Positions 13,946 to 21,891 are shown, counted from the stretch's first letter. The stretch: 23,892 nt of DNA from Alphaproteobacteria bacterium CG11_big_fil_rev_8_21_14_0_20_44_7 (GCA_002787615.1 PCXJ01000051.1:4875-28766), one strand, 5' to 3'. Made by a program: numbers and translations. The notes: generated by a model from the letters alone, not told the origin.

Positions 13946-14815
13946 ATGTATGAAGAGTTTAGCAATCAATCAGTACGTGATTTAGCGTGGGTTATCCGCA
14001 GCCCTGAATTGATGCTATTAACCGAGAATTTAGCTGCAAATGATGGCGTTTTGGGAAATGAGGATAATTTCCTGCGGAATTTGGACAAAAACCCGAAAAA
14101 TCTGGAGCAATACATCCATAAAGGACTGCAAAAACGGGCAGCTCTGGGTAAATATTTTGAAGTTCTGATTGAATATTGGCTGCATCACCAGCCTGAATTT
14201 GAAATATTAGCGACAAATCTCCAAGCTTATGACGGGCAAACCACCGTTGGTGAATTCGATTTCCTGATGTTGAATGGGGGAAAGCCACTACATCTGGAAG
14301 TTGCTACCAAGTTCTATATTGGGGTGAGGAATAGCGAGAAATGGGATAATTGGGTTGGCCCACGCGCATTTGACAGGCTCGACATGAAAATGGACAAGCT
14401 ACTGAATAAACAGCTTCAATTAGCATATAGTACGGCTGGTAAGGCAGCAATTTCAGAGATTTTCGACAAAAAACCGCAAGCAAAGCTGGTTTTTAAAGGA
14501 GTTTTCTTCTGCCATTATTCGTATGACGCGCCGAAATGGCCAAAAGCAGCAAATCCTGAGCATCTCAAAGGTTTATGGTGCAGATTTGGAGAGTTGGCAG
14601 ATTTGGCTGAGCTATTTGAAGATTGGCAAATTGCGAATAAGCCGCACTGGTTTGCCCCCTATATTGGCGGCTATAAGGATTTTAAGCAACTCTTCGCTGA
14701 GGTGGAAAGCCACTTCAAAACATCAGATGTGCCGATTTTGCTCTCCGCCAAAAATAGCACTGGTGAGCAGAAAATCTTCGTAACTGGGGATAATTGGCAG
14801 CCGATTACTGAGTAG
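13946..14815 (+). CDS. DUF1853 family protein, nuclease-like motif
   Basis: I recognise the DUF1853 pattern: RDLAWVIRSPELM at 11-23, GKYFEVLIEYWL at 68-79, VGEFDFL at 101-107 and HLEVATKFYIG at 116-126. The family has no established function that I know. The spacing of E72, D105 and E118 with K122 resembles a PD-(D/E)xK nuclease core (inference only). The length of 289 residues is usual. The ATG at 13946 is chosen because it lies just behind a promoter-like sequence; no Shine-Dalgarno is present. It is a lone plus-strand gene between two minus-strand operons, ending four bases before the stop of the next gene. Confidence 0.82.
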   Translation: MYEEFSNQSVRDLAWVIRSPELMLLTENLAANDGVLGNEDNFLRNLDKNPKNLEQYIHKGLQKRAALGKYFEVLIEYWLHHQPEFEILATNLQAYDGQTTVGEFDFLMLNGGKPLHLEVATKFYIGVRNSEKWDNWVGPRAFDRLDMKMDKLLNKQLQLAYSTAGKAAISEIFDKKPQAKLVFKGVFFCHYSYDAPKWPKAANPEHLKGLWCRFGELADLAELFEDWQIANKPHWFAPYIGGYKDFKQLFAEVESHFKTSDVPILLSAKNSTGEQKIFVTGDNWQPITE

Positions 14816-14819
14816 CATC

Positions 14820-15632
14820 TTAAAGGTGCAGATTATCTTGAGGTATATTATCCAGATGCCCATCCAGACTATCGTCATCAAGATTATATTCCTGCTCAAT
14901 TCTGCTTCTCCTTTCTTCCATCATTGAAATCATCGCGCAGCGTTTGGCAATTTCCTCAAGATTAGCATCATTTACGGTTTTTAGGCGTTCCTCAAAGAAA
15001 TATAACATGAAGTTCATCTCAAACTCAGGAATATCCGCCGCATTTTCAAAAATCTCGCACATTACAGTTTCTGCCTCTTCATTCTCGCCCAAATCTTCAC
15101 GCAGGAAAACTTCCATCTGTCTTGCCCACATCGGAATTGTGGTTTTTACCTTGCGCAAAACACGCCCATATTTCAGCGCTCTTTCCTTATCACCCAACAC
15201 CGAATTGGTGAGGTATATCGCCTGTGACAACCACCACCATTTCTTCTCAGGATTGACCATTGAATGCTTCTCAAGATAATCCACCACATAGACCACATCG
15301 GGCGGATGTTGCGTTCTGCTGAAATAATAAGCCGCAATTGACGGCACAAAATTTGATTCCCAGTCCAACGTATCAAGCAATAAGAACCATTTATTAAGTA
15401 GCGGATAATCATAATCTTTCAACGGAGTTGTTCTGCCGAAAGTATCGCCCATCATTTGCAATTGCAGGGCAAGAATGCGGAAATACATCTGGTCATCACC
15501 GAATGAAAGCGCGGCCACCTCCTCCTTACTTGGGAATGGCGGCATAATGGAGAGATTCGGCTTTATTTGATTGGTGCTTGACCAAAACATGAATTGCAGA
15601 ACCAAAAATATGACGAGCAGAATTTTAGGCAT
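14820..15632 (-). CDS. Membrane-anchored helical-repeat protein of pilus group
   Basis: The 270-residue protein starts with one hydrophobic segment (about 3-17), so it is exported or anchored with the rest outside the cytoplasm. The remainder is all-helical in look, with paired aromatic/alanine helices (YFRILALQLQMMGD, AAYYFSRTQ, WWWLSQAIYLTN, ALKYGRVLRKV) typical of TPR-like repeats, and an acidic end. I cannot name the family. Its start overlaps the stop of the ABC permease gene by one base (TAATG), so the two are coupled and probably work together. Position at the end of a run with a secretin suggests a role in pilus or envelope assembly. Confidence 0.8.
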   Translation of the reverse strand: MPKILLVIFLVLQFMFWSSTNQIKPNLSIMPPFPSKEEVAALSFGDDQMYFRILALQLQMMGDTFGRTTPLKDYDYPLLNKWFLLLDTLDWESNFVPSIAAYYFSRTQHPPDVVYVVDYLEKHSMVNPEKKWWWLSQAIYLTNSVLGDKERALKYGRVLRKVKTTIPMWARQMEVFLREDLGENEEAETVMCEIFENAADIPEFEMNFMLYFFEERLKTVNDANLEEIAKRCAMISMMEERRSRIEQEYNLDDDSLDGHLDNIPQDNLHL

Positions 15633-16378
15633 TAGAATTCTTTCTTCTTAAAATCGATTATTGCAAGCGCCAGCAATAGCGGGATATAAATTGCCGCCTG
15701 CATTGCGAACAAACCTATTTCGCTCTGATTTTCAACGCCATAAACCAACCATTCAGTTTTGCCGAAAAAATCCATGCGCGGAATTAATGAGGAGAATGAC
15801 AAAAACGCATTGTCAAAAAAGCCGTTTGAACCGGGTTTAGTGACAATCATCAGGATAAACCCGGACATTCTTGAAAGCACATAAAATCCCAGCGTCATCA
15901 TCACAGCGCTTACGGCGCTTTTCAATATCAACGAAGCCGTCATTACCAATGCCAACACCATAATTGTTTCAAGGAGCAGGCTCAAGCTCCATATCACGAA
16001 GCCTTCAAGATTTGGCACGGTGAAGAAATAAAATAAGATTGAAGTGAATAGTACAAATGCCAGCGCAATCAGACTGAACCCAACCCAGAATGCAAAGATG
16101 AATTTCACGCGTGAAATGGGGCGTACTAACATCAAATCTATCTCGCGATTTTCAAAAAAACGGCGAATGCTGAAAGCGGTGAAAATCACTAAACCCAATA
16201 TCATCACTAAACGCACTGCACCGGCAGCATATACCATCGACATTTGTATTTGCTCGGAAAGTGCATTGCTGCCAAGAAAGATACCAAGGCTGGCCGCACA
16301 AATCATCGCCAATGCCAAACCGAGGAAGAGGAAATCTCTTTGCGCTGTGAGAAGTATATATCTTACAAGATTCTTCAT
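15632..16378 (-). CDS. ABC-2 type transporter permease
   Basis: The 248 residues form about six membrane segments (roughly 14-34, 52-70, 92-116, 128-150, 153-178 and 222-241) with the loop FFENREIDLMLVRPISRVKF between the second and third. This loop, with E-I-D-L-M-L-x-R-P-I-S-R, is typical of ABC-2 permeases. No ATP-binding subunit lies in the window, so it must be encoded elsewhere. The gene sits 34 bp after the secretin gene and overlaps the next gene. In Myxococcus the pilG-pilH-pilI ABC genes belong to the type IV pilus cluster, which makes a pilus-related export role plausible here but unproven. Confidence 0.85.
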   Translation of the reverse strand: MKNLVRYILLTAQRDFLFLGLALAMICAASLGIFLGSNALSEQIQMSMVYAAGAVRLVMILGLVIFTAFSIRRFFENREIDLMLVRPISRVKFIFAFWVGFSLIALAFVLFTSILFYFFTVPNLEGFVIWSLSLLLETIMVLALVMTASLILKSAVSAVMMTLGFYVLSRMSGFILMIVTKPGSNGFFDNAFLSFSSLIPRMDFFGKTEWLVYGVENQSEIGLFAMQAAIYIPLLLALAIIDFKKKEF

Positions 16379-16412
16379 ATTATTTATTCACCGTTTAAAT
16401 TAAAAAATCAGA

Positions 16413-18071
16413 TTAAAACTTTAGGGGACGCGGGTCATTGGTGAATTTATTATAGAAATTCTGATCCAATTCATCCACTCCATAACTTGGAACAATTGTC
16501 GCTTTCAGGAAAATCACCGTTTGAACTGCTACCGTTTCTTTGTCTACGCTCTTAAATGCATTCCCCAACAATGGAATATCACTAACATATGGCAAACCAC
16601 TATCGGTGTTTTCGGTTCTTTCTTCAATCATCCCGCCAATCGCCATAACTTCACCGTTTCTGATTCTGAATATAGAATCCATCTCACGCACTTCTACTTC
16701 CGGCACAATATTCTGGATAGTATCTTCAACCCCGAACGAGCGAGCCAGCAATGCCACTTGCGGGTCAGGAACACCATCGCCGAAAAGACGTGATAAGGTT
16801 GGACGTACATTCATGATGACTTCATTATTTTTTGTATCAATCATCGCCTGCATGTTCAGAATTACTCCGATAGGAATCGCAATCGGGCTAGAGCTGATAT
16901 TCAGAGTGGTTGTGGTTGTTCCGCTATCATCCTCTTCCTCTTCCTCTTCCAGCTCAATATCGAAATAAATTTTGTTACGCACGAATGTAAGCACCGCAGC
17001 CTGATTATTCAGCGCCATAATGCGCGGGCTAGACAAGGTTCTGGTTGTACCGAAAACTTCTGCCAGCTCAATCGCTCCGGTGATATCACCATCACTTCTG
17101 CCAAACGCGATTGTAGTAATATTATTAACCGCATCAGCAATCGGATTACCACCCGTATAGCCACTATTAATTACAATACCCTGATTGGCAGTTCCATCAA
17201 CAAAGCTCCAGTCAATACCGCTTCTAAACTGGTCTGCAAGCTGGACTTCAACAATCTTTGCCTCGATGAGAACTTGCTGAGCATAAAATGTTTTTACGTA
17301 ATTGAGATATGCATTCACCCTCTCATGATTCGCTGCATTTGTGCGAACAGTTACCAGAGATGCCTGACGGTTGATATCTACAAAATTATTTTCTCCCTCC
17401 TCACCAGCAATAATTGCGGCAAGGCCAGTTTCTACCGAAGCCCAGATATCACCATCGGCAGTAACCGTGATGTCATTGTTAGAACCGCTAGTAACACCAT
17501 CACCTGTAACCGAACCGGCAGATAAGATATCGGCGCTAACGTTCATCCCGCCCGAACTACTGCGCACCATATTGATAAAATTCACCGGATAATTTTCTAT
17601 ATAAGGCAAATCACGCTCAATACGCAGAGTTCCACCTTCCATTGAATATTTCAGCCCTGCTAAATCAGCAAGGCGTTCAACTACCTCAGAAAAAGGCTTG
17701 TCTTTTGCCTTAAAAATCACTCCACCCTCAATGCCCGGGTCAACCTCAATATCAATATCAGCAAGCCTTGAAAGCTCGATGAAAACGTCTTTTAGCGGCA
17801 CATCTTCAGTGATTGAAAGCGATACAATTTTGTTCACACCAAGTTTTGGCGGCTGCGGCTTCATCAGCACATCTTGCACTTTTGGAATTGGTGGCGCTTT
17901 AGTTTCAATTTTAGTAATCGGCTTGCTTTCCGGAACGAGCTGATCTTTGTAATCATCGCGACTCAACTTACCGTAACGATCAAGCTTATCCTTACTTGCA
18001 AGGTCTTCCATACCACCGGAACAACTTACAATAAAACACAAGCCCACAAATAAAATTCCGATTTTCTTCAT
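16413..18071 (-). CDS. Outer-membrane secretin, MshL type
   Basis: Secretins form the outer-membrane gate for type IV pili and type II secretion. I start at the ATG at 18071 (552 residues), which yields a lipoprotein signal ending IVSC (C17); a start further up would bury it. Residues about 95-165 are the STN/N0 domain (VPLKDVFIELSRLADIDIEV), then an N-domain with a G/S/T/N-rich insert, and a C-terminal secretin barrel with VPEVEVREMDSIFRI, GEVMAIGGMIEER and LPYVSDIPLLGNAFK. The lipoprotein signal and domain layout fit MshL (MSHA-type pili) better than PilQ. An acidic run (nine E/D residues) in the barrel comes from a short TCTTCC repeat. Prepilin peptidase is directly upstream. Confidence 0.92.
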   Translation of the reverse strand: MKKIGILFVGLCFIVSCSGGMEDLASKDKLDRYGKLSRDDYKDQLVPESKPITKIETKAPPIPKVQDVLMKPQPPKLGVNKIVSLSITEDVPLKDVFIELSRLADIDIEVDPGIEGGVIFKAKDKPFSEVVERLADLAGLKYSMEGGTLRIERDLPYIENYPVNFINMVRSSSGGMNVSADILSAGSVTGDGVTSGSNNDITVTADGDIWASVETGLAAIIAGEEGENNFVDINRQASLVTVRTNAANHERVNAYLNYVKTFYAQQVLIEAKIVEVQLADQFRSGIDWSFVDGTANQGIVINSGYTGGNPIADAVNNITTIAFGRSDGDITGAIELAEVFGTTRTLSSPRIMALNNQAAVLTFVRNKIYFDIELEEEEEEDDSGTTTTTLNISSSPIAIPIGVILNMQAMIDTKNNEVIMNVRPTLSRLFGDGVPDPQVALLARSFGVEDTIQNIVPEVEVREMDSIFRIRNGEVMAIGGMIEERTENTDSGLPYVSDIPLLGNAFKSVDKETVAVQTVIFLKATIVPSYGVDELDQNFYNKFTNDPRPLKF

Positions 18072-18185
18072 TTTCAAAACACTCTCAATATATATTTGTC
18101 TTATCTTAACCATTCAGAAAATATAGACATTTGTTTTTTATCAAATTGGCGAGTCAAAGCGGTAAAACTCCGGCACTGTGTTATT

Positions 18186-18947
18186 TTAGCTGCAAAAACC
18201 GCATAATAAAGCCTGATGAATCTCTGGAAAAATTACCATAAAATACAGAGTGATAGCCAGTGACGGCCCAAAAGGAAACTCCTCACTATTAAATAGAATT
18301 TTCCATATAACGCCGATTACAATACCGATTACCCCTGATATAATCATGAAGAATGCTAGCGGCGGAAAGCCCAGCCATATCCCCACTCCCACCATAAATT
18401 TGATATCACCCCAGCCCAGTGCTTCGCGCTTTAGTGCCCAATAGAATACGTAGCGCAGTGCCAGCATAATTCCCACTCCCGCGCCAACACCATAAAGCAT
18501 ATCGAACCAATCTGCACCAATGCGGTATTGATATATCAGACCCAGCGCAATTGTTGCAATTGTTGTGCTATCGGGGATAATATATGTTTCAAAATCGCTG
18601 ATAATCAGGATAAGCAACGCCACGCCCAATCCGGCGAATATCAGGAATTCCGCACTTAACCCGAATTTCCAGCATAAAGCCACAAATAGAAGTCCGGTGA
18701 TGATTTCCGTCAGCACATAGCGCGGGGAGATTTTGCTTTTGCAATAGCGGCATTTTCCGCGTGAGAGCAGCCAGCTAAAAATCGGGATTAAATCAGGAAT
18801 TTTGAGAGTGGCTTTGCACTTTGGGCATTGCGAGCGCGTTTTCAGCATATCTTCTTCACGCGGCAATCGCCAGCTTGCAGCAGTGATAAAACTACCGAAA
18901 ACCGAGCCGATTATAAAAATTGCAGCAAACATTAAAAAATCTGTCAT
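18186..18947 (-). CDS. pilD: Prepilin peptidase / N-methyltransferase
   Basis: This inner-membrane aspartic protease cuts the leader of type IV prepilins (and pseudopilins) and methylates the new N-terminus. Of 253 residues, the N-terminal part has GSVFGSF and WRLP (14-29) and the zinc tetrad C41, C44, C66, C69 in two CxxC motifs. The catalytic aspartates are D118 in ISDFETYIIPD and D181 in LGWGD, the GxGD-type site. About seven to eight membrane segments can be seen. The ATG at 18947 gives the standard N-terminus. It leads the pilus group (secretin gene 114 bp downstream) and has a CtrA-type site 26-40 bases upstream. Confidence 0.96.
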   Translation of the reverse strand: MTDFLMFAAIFIIGSVFGSFITAASWRLPREEDMLKTRSQCPKCKATLKIPDLIPIFSWLLSRGKCRYCKSKISPRYVLTEIITGLLFVALCWKFGLSAEFLIFAGLGVALLILIISDFETYIIPDSTTIATIALGLIYQYRIGADWFDMLYGVGAGVGIMLALRYVFYWALKREALGWGDIKFMVGVGIWLGFPPLAFFMIISGVIGIVIGVIWKILFNSEEFPFGPSLAITLYFMVIFPEIHQALLCGFCS

Positions 18948-18972
18948 CAGGAATATTCTTAATCGGTTTATG

Positions 18973-18987
18973 TTAAAGAAAGATTAA
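18973..18987. promoter_or_regulatory. CtrA-type binding site upstream of pilD
   Basis: TTAA at 18973-18976 and 18984-18987 are exactly seven bases apart; read toward pilD the site is TTAA-N7-TTAAC, the full consensus. It lies in the 84-bp gap between pilD (-) and rpiB (+), next to the rpiB -35 box (18997), so it could serve either gene. In Caulobacter CtrA activates type IV pilus genes, which favours pilD. Confidence 0.6.
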
Positions 18988-18996
18988 ACTCATTTC

Positions 18997-19025
18997 TTGT
19001 ATTTTCCGATTATCTCATTTAATAA
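18997..19025 (+). promoter_or_regulatory. rpiB promoter (leaderless)
   Basis: TTGTAT (18997-19002), 17 bp and TAATAA (19020-19025) stand six bases before the rpiB ATG at 19032, predicting transcription from the ATG itself. The -10 and what follows (TAATAAATCC) are identical to the HTH-gene promoter at 5536-5545. No Shine-Dalgarno is present. Confidence 0.65.
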
Positions 19026-19031
19026 ATCCAT

Positions 19032-19487
19032 ATGAAGAAAATTGTATTCGGCAGTGACCATGCAGGGTTTAAACTCAAAGAAAAGCTAAAAGCCTTTCTC
19101 GAAGAGCATGAGATGATTGATGTCGGCACAGATTCCGAAGAGCGCGCCGATTATCCGGATTTTGGCTATAAAGCCGCCGAGAAAGTTGCTAATGGCGAGG
19201 CTGATTGCGGAATTATCATTTGCGGTTCGGGTATCGGAATTTCCATTGCCGCTAATCGTAACCCGAAAATCCGCTGCGCATTATGCCGCACGCCAGAAGA
19301 TGCCACCCTCGCCCGCCAGCACAATGATGCAAATATGCTCGCCCTCGGTGAACGCCTAACCGACCTGCACACGGCGATAGATATTGTTAATGCTTTCCTC
19401 ACCACAGATTTTGAAGGTGGCAGACATGCAGAAAGAGTTGACAAATTGGCACAGAAGTGTTACACTTCTACCCATGCCGACAAATAA
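19032..19487 (+). CDS. rpiB: Ribose-5-phosphate isomerase B
   Basis: RpiB interconverts ribose 5-phosphate and ribulose 5-phosphate in the pentose phosphate pathway. The 151-residue protein has GSDHAGFKLKE at 7-17 (D9, H10), the catalytic cysteine C64 in IIICGSGIGISIAANR, and the RQHNDANMLALGER segment at 96-108 with H97. The rpiB-glyA-nrdR-ribD order is typical of alphaproteobacteria. The last 14 bases overlap the antitoxin gene, and the last 50 bases hold the antitoxin promoter and its palindrome. As a result the C-terminus (KCYTSTHADK) may have been shaped by that promoter. Confidence 0.96.
   Translation: MKKIVFGSDHAGFKLKEKLKAFLEEHEMIDVGTDSEERADYPDFGYKAAEKVANGEADCGIIICGSGIGISIAANRNPKIRCALCRTPEDATLARQHNDANMLALGERLTDLHTAIDIVNAFLTTDFEGGRHAERVDKLAQKCYTSTHADK
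19438..19469 (+). promoter_or_regulatory. Toxin-antitoxin promoter with palindromic operator
   Basis: A perfect TTGACA (19438-19443), 17 bp and TACACT (19461-19466) stand seven bases before the antitoxin ATG at 19474, so the mRNA should be leaderless. A perfect 17-bp palindrome, AGAAGTGT-T-ACACTTCT (19453-19469), covers the -10 box. This is the expected layout for self-repression by a ribbon-helix-helix antitoxin. All of it lies within the rpiB coding sequence. Confidence 0.8.
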
Positions 19488-19710
19488 GCCAAGAATCAAC
19501 ATCACTGTAAGCGAGCAAATGTATAAAGACATTGCCGATTATGCTGAGCGTACACAGGAAAGCGTTGCCAGTGCTGCAAAAACGCTGCTTATGGAAGCGA
19601 TGAAGTATGATGAGGATTTTAATATGTCCAAGCTTGCCGAGCAAATGATAGCAGAGGAAAATGGGAATTTCATTGGAGTTGAAGATTTTAAAAGCAAATA
19701 TCTCAACTAA
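19474..19710 (+). CDS. Ribbon-helix-helix antitoxin
   Basis: The 78-residue protein begins with a ribbon-helix-helix DNA-binding unit (PRINITVSEQMYKDIADYAER, then TQESVASAAKTLLMEAM, about residues 6-45) and ends in a charged helix plus FIGVEDFKSKYLN that should bind the toxin. It would neutralise the toxin and repress its own promoter. I choose the ATG at 19474 because it lies right behind the promoter and palindrome; an upstream frame from 19384 would be inside rpiB and the promoter. It overlaps rpiB by 14 bp and precedes the toxin gene by a few bases. The exact antitoxin family (RelB-, ParD- or CopG-like) is open. Confidence 0.85.
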   Translation: MPTNKPRINITVSEQMYKDIADYAERTQESVASAAKTLLMEAMKYDEDFNMSKLAEQMIAEENGNFIGVEDFKSKYLN

Positions 19711-19727
19711 TTGTGAATCACAGCCCG

Positions 19728-19994
19728 ATGTCAGATTATCAGATTATTTTCCCCGATAACAAAGCTTTCGAGAAACAAATCCGCAAACTCCCAAAACCCG
19801 CCCTGATCCGAATATTGAAGGAAATTGAATCAAAATTAGCCAGCAATCCGATAAAATTCGGCAAACCGTTGCGCCATAACTTAATTGGACTCAGAAGATT
19901 GAGAGTTGGCGATTATCGGATTATATACAGAATTGAAGATGAGAAGGTCATCGTCACAACCATTCAGCACCGCAAAGATGTGTATGAAGGATGA
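19728..19994 (+). CDS. RelE/ParE-superfamily toxin
   Basis: The 88-residue product has the RelE/ParE fold pattern: an N-terminal strand (YQIIF), two helices (KAFEKQIRKLPKPALIRILKEIES), then PLRHNLIGLRRLRVGDYRIIYRIEDE and the end HRKDVYE. The R-V-G-D-Y-R-I-I-Y strand and the final H-R-x-D-V-Y are the hallmarks. RelE members cut mRNA on the ribosome, whereas ParE members poison gyrase; the R- and K-rich last strands suggest the RelE side. The ATG at 19728 gives the usual N-terminus; a GTG at 19713, two bases after the antitoxin stop, would add five residues and is possible. It forms a type II pair with the antitoxin. Confidence 0.88.
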   Translation: MSDYQIIFPDNKAFEKQIRKLPKPALIRILKEIESKLASNPIKFGKPLRHNLIGLRRLRVGDYRIIYRIEDEKVIVTTIQHRKDVYEG

Positions 19995-20075
19995 ATATAG
20001 AGTTGCAAAACTGGCAAATAAGGTATAGAAACATCGGCTCATAATAAATATAAAAGCAAACCTTAAAGAGGAACA

Positions 20076-21371
20076 ATGTCCAACGCTGTAGCTAAAATGA
20101 AATCAAATATAGACTTTTTTAAATCAAATCTCGAACAAGCTGACCCACAGGTTTTTACCGCGCTGGAAGGTGAACTTTCACGCCAGCAAAACCAAATTGA
20201 GCTGATTGCATCGGAAAATATCGCCAGTACTGCGGTTATTCAGGCTTTGGGCACGGTTTTCACCAATAAATATGCGGAAGGTTATCCGGGCAAACGTTAT
20301 TATGGCGGTTGCGAATATAATGACGTGGTAGAAACACTGGCAATTGAACGTGCAAAGGAGCTTTTCGGCGCAGCTTTCGCCAATGTTCAGCCACATTCCG
20401 GCGCGCAGGCAAATGGTGCTGTTTTTCTGGCGCTTTTGCAACCGGGTGATACGATTTTAGGGATGTCACTTGCTTCTGGCGGGCATTTAACGCATGGAGC
20501 AGCTCCGGCGCAAAGCGGAAAATGGTTCAACGCCGTGCAATATGGCGTTACACAAGATACAAATCTGATTGATTATGATGAGGTTGAACGCCTTGCCAAG
20601 GATAATCAGCCAAAATTGATTATTGCCGGTGGCTCAGCCTATCCGCGCCAAATAGATTTTGCCCGTTTCCGCAAAATTGCTGATTCTGTAGGGGCTTTTT
20701 TGATGGTTGATATGGCGCATTTCGCCGGATTAGTCGCCGCAGGAACATATCCTTCGCCTATTCCACATGCTGATATAGTCACAACCACGACTCATAAGAC
20801 ATTGCGCGGCCCACGCGGCGGCATGATTCTGACCAATAGCGAAGAATTAGCCAAGAAAATCAACTCAGCCGTATTCCCTGGTTTGCAGGGCGGCCCTTTG
20901 ATGCACTGCGTTGCAGCCAAAGCTGTTGCCTTTAAAGAAGCTCTCGACCCAAGTTTTAAGGTGTATGGACAGAGAGTTATTGATAACGCAATTGCCCTTG
21001 GTGAAGTTCTGGTTGAGCGCGGCTTGGCAATTACAACAGGTGGCACGGATTCGCATTTGGTTGTCGTGGATTTGCGCCCGAAAGGTCTGACCGGAAAAGA
21101 TGCCGAGGAAAGCCTTGAGCGCGCCGGACTAACTTGCAATAAAAATGCAATCCCGTTCGATCCGGAAAAACCTTTCATCACTTCCGGTGTAAGACTGGGA
21201 ACTCCGGCAGGAACAACACGCGGCTTCGGGGTTGAGGAATTCAGGAAAATCGGGCATTTAATCGCCGATGTGCTTGATGGACTCGCAACCAACAACGAAG
21301 ATAACCACGAAATCGAAGAAAAAACCGTGAAAATCGTCCGTGAACTCTGCAAAGAATTCCCGATTTATTAG
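20076..21371 (+). CDS. glyA: Serine hydroxymethyltransferase
   Basis: GlyA converts serine and tetrahydrofolate to glycine and methylene-tetrahydrofolate with PLP, feeding one-carbon metabolism. Of 431 residues, QIELIASENI (40-49), YAEGYPGKRYYGG (67-78) and the PLP lysine K241 in TTTTHKTLRGPRGG are diagnostic. The ATG at 20076 follows AGAGGA; a TTGCAA/TATAGA pair (20003-20029, only 15 bp apart) in the 81-bp gap is a weak promoter candidate. The N-terminus is some ten residues longer than the minimum; M8 is an alternative start. It lies between the toxin gene and an opposing unknown gene and belongs to the conserved rpiB-glyA-nrdR-ribD order. Confidence 0.98.
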   Translation: MSNAVAKMKSNIDFFKSNLEQADPQVFTALEGELSRQQNQIELIASENIASTAVIQALGTVFTNKYAEGYPGKRYYGGCEYNDVVETLAIERAKELFGAAFANVQPHSGAQANGAVFLALLQPGDTILGMSLASGGHLTHGAAPAQSGKWFNAVQYGVTQDTNLIDYDEVERLAKDNQPKLIIAGGSAYPRQIDFARFRKIADSVGAFLMVDMAHFAGLVAAGTYPSPIPHADIVTTTTHKTLRGPRGGMILTNSEELAKKINSAVFPGLQGGPLMHCVAAKAVAFKEALDPSFKVYGQRVIDNAIALGEVLVERGLAITTGGTDSHLVVVDLRPKGLTGKDAEESLERAGLTCNKNAIPFDPEKPFITSGVRLGTPAGTTRGFGVEEFRKIGHLIADVLDGLATNNEDNHEIEEKTVKIVRELCKEFPIY

Positions 21372-21408
21372 AGACTTGCCCTAGCAAACTCTTCTAATAA
21401 CAGCTTCG

Positions 21409-21891
21409 CTATTCTGGCGCTTTTTCAGCTTTTTGCCCTTGCTTTGCATTAATGCTAGGCACAGTAATTTCACCCTTCCCCAGCAAAGCATCAGCCTGCG
21501 CAAATGCTTCTGGGTTGGACTCAGGGAATTTCTCGCCATTCTTTTTCAACCTCTCTATCGACTCATTAATAGCCTTAACGCCTTCTGGATTCTCACCGGG
21601 CTTGAAATCCAGCAAAGCTTCCTGACCCTCAGTAAAAATCTTCGTTGGTATCAGCGTATGCGTACCCATATCAAATGCTCTTTTCTGAACAGGATCTAAA
21701 CCTTTAATCTTTTCATCTAGTGCTTTCTTATTTTCATCGCTAGGATTTTCTTTTACAGCTTCTACCGCATCTTTTATTTTCAAATATCCATCGCCAACTG
21801 AGATATGCATTGCATAAAAGATTAGATTATCTTCATAACCCCTGACTGAGGTGGGATATTGTGGATATTGTTCTTCATTGTTATCACCCAT
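21409..21891 (-). CDS. Unknown acidic protein between glyA and nrdR
   Basis: I recognise no family for this 160-residue protein. It has no signal peptide or membrane segment. The N-terminus is polar (MGDNNEEQYPQYP), and the middle has charged helices (KIKDAVEAVKENPSDENKKALDEKIKG). Repeated E-N-P/S-N-P steps come before helix starts, and the end is K/E/A-rich and probably disordered. The ATG at 21891 has a strong Shine-Dalgarno (AAGGAG) and a promoter upstream, so the gene is probably real and expressed. It interrupts the usual glyA-nrdR-ribD succession on the opposite strand, suggesting a lineage-specific insertion. Confidence 0.75.
   Translation of the reverse strand: MGDNNEEQYPQYPTSVRGYEDNLIFYAMHISVGDGYLKIKDAVEAVKENPSDENKKALDEKIKGLDPVQKRAFDMGTHTLIPTKIFTEGQEALLDFKPGENPEGVKAINESIERLKKNGEKFPESNPEAFAQADALLGKGEITVPSINAKQGQKAEKAPE

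Noticed and set aside
16540..16968. A 142-codon plus-strand frame opposite the secretin gene, with a serine run
   Set aside because: It is the shadow of the secretin; the serine run is simply the antisense of its glutamate codons.
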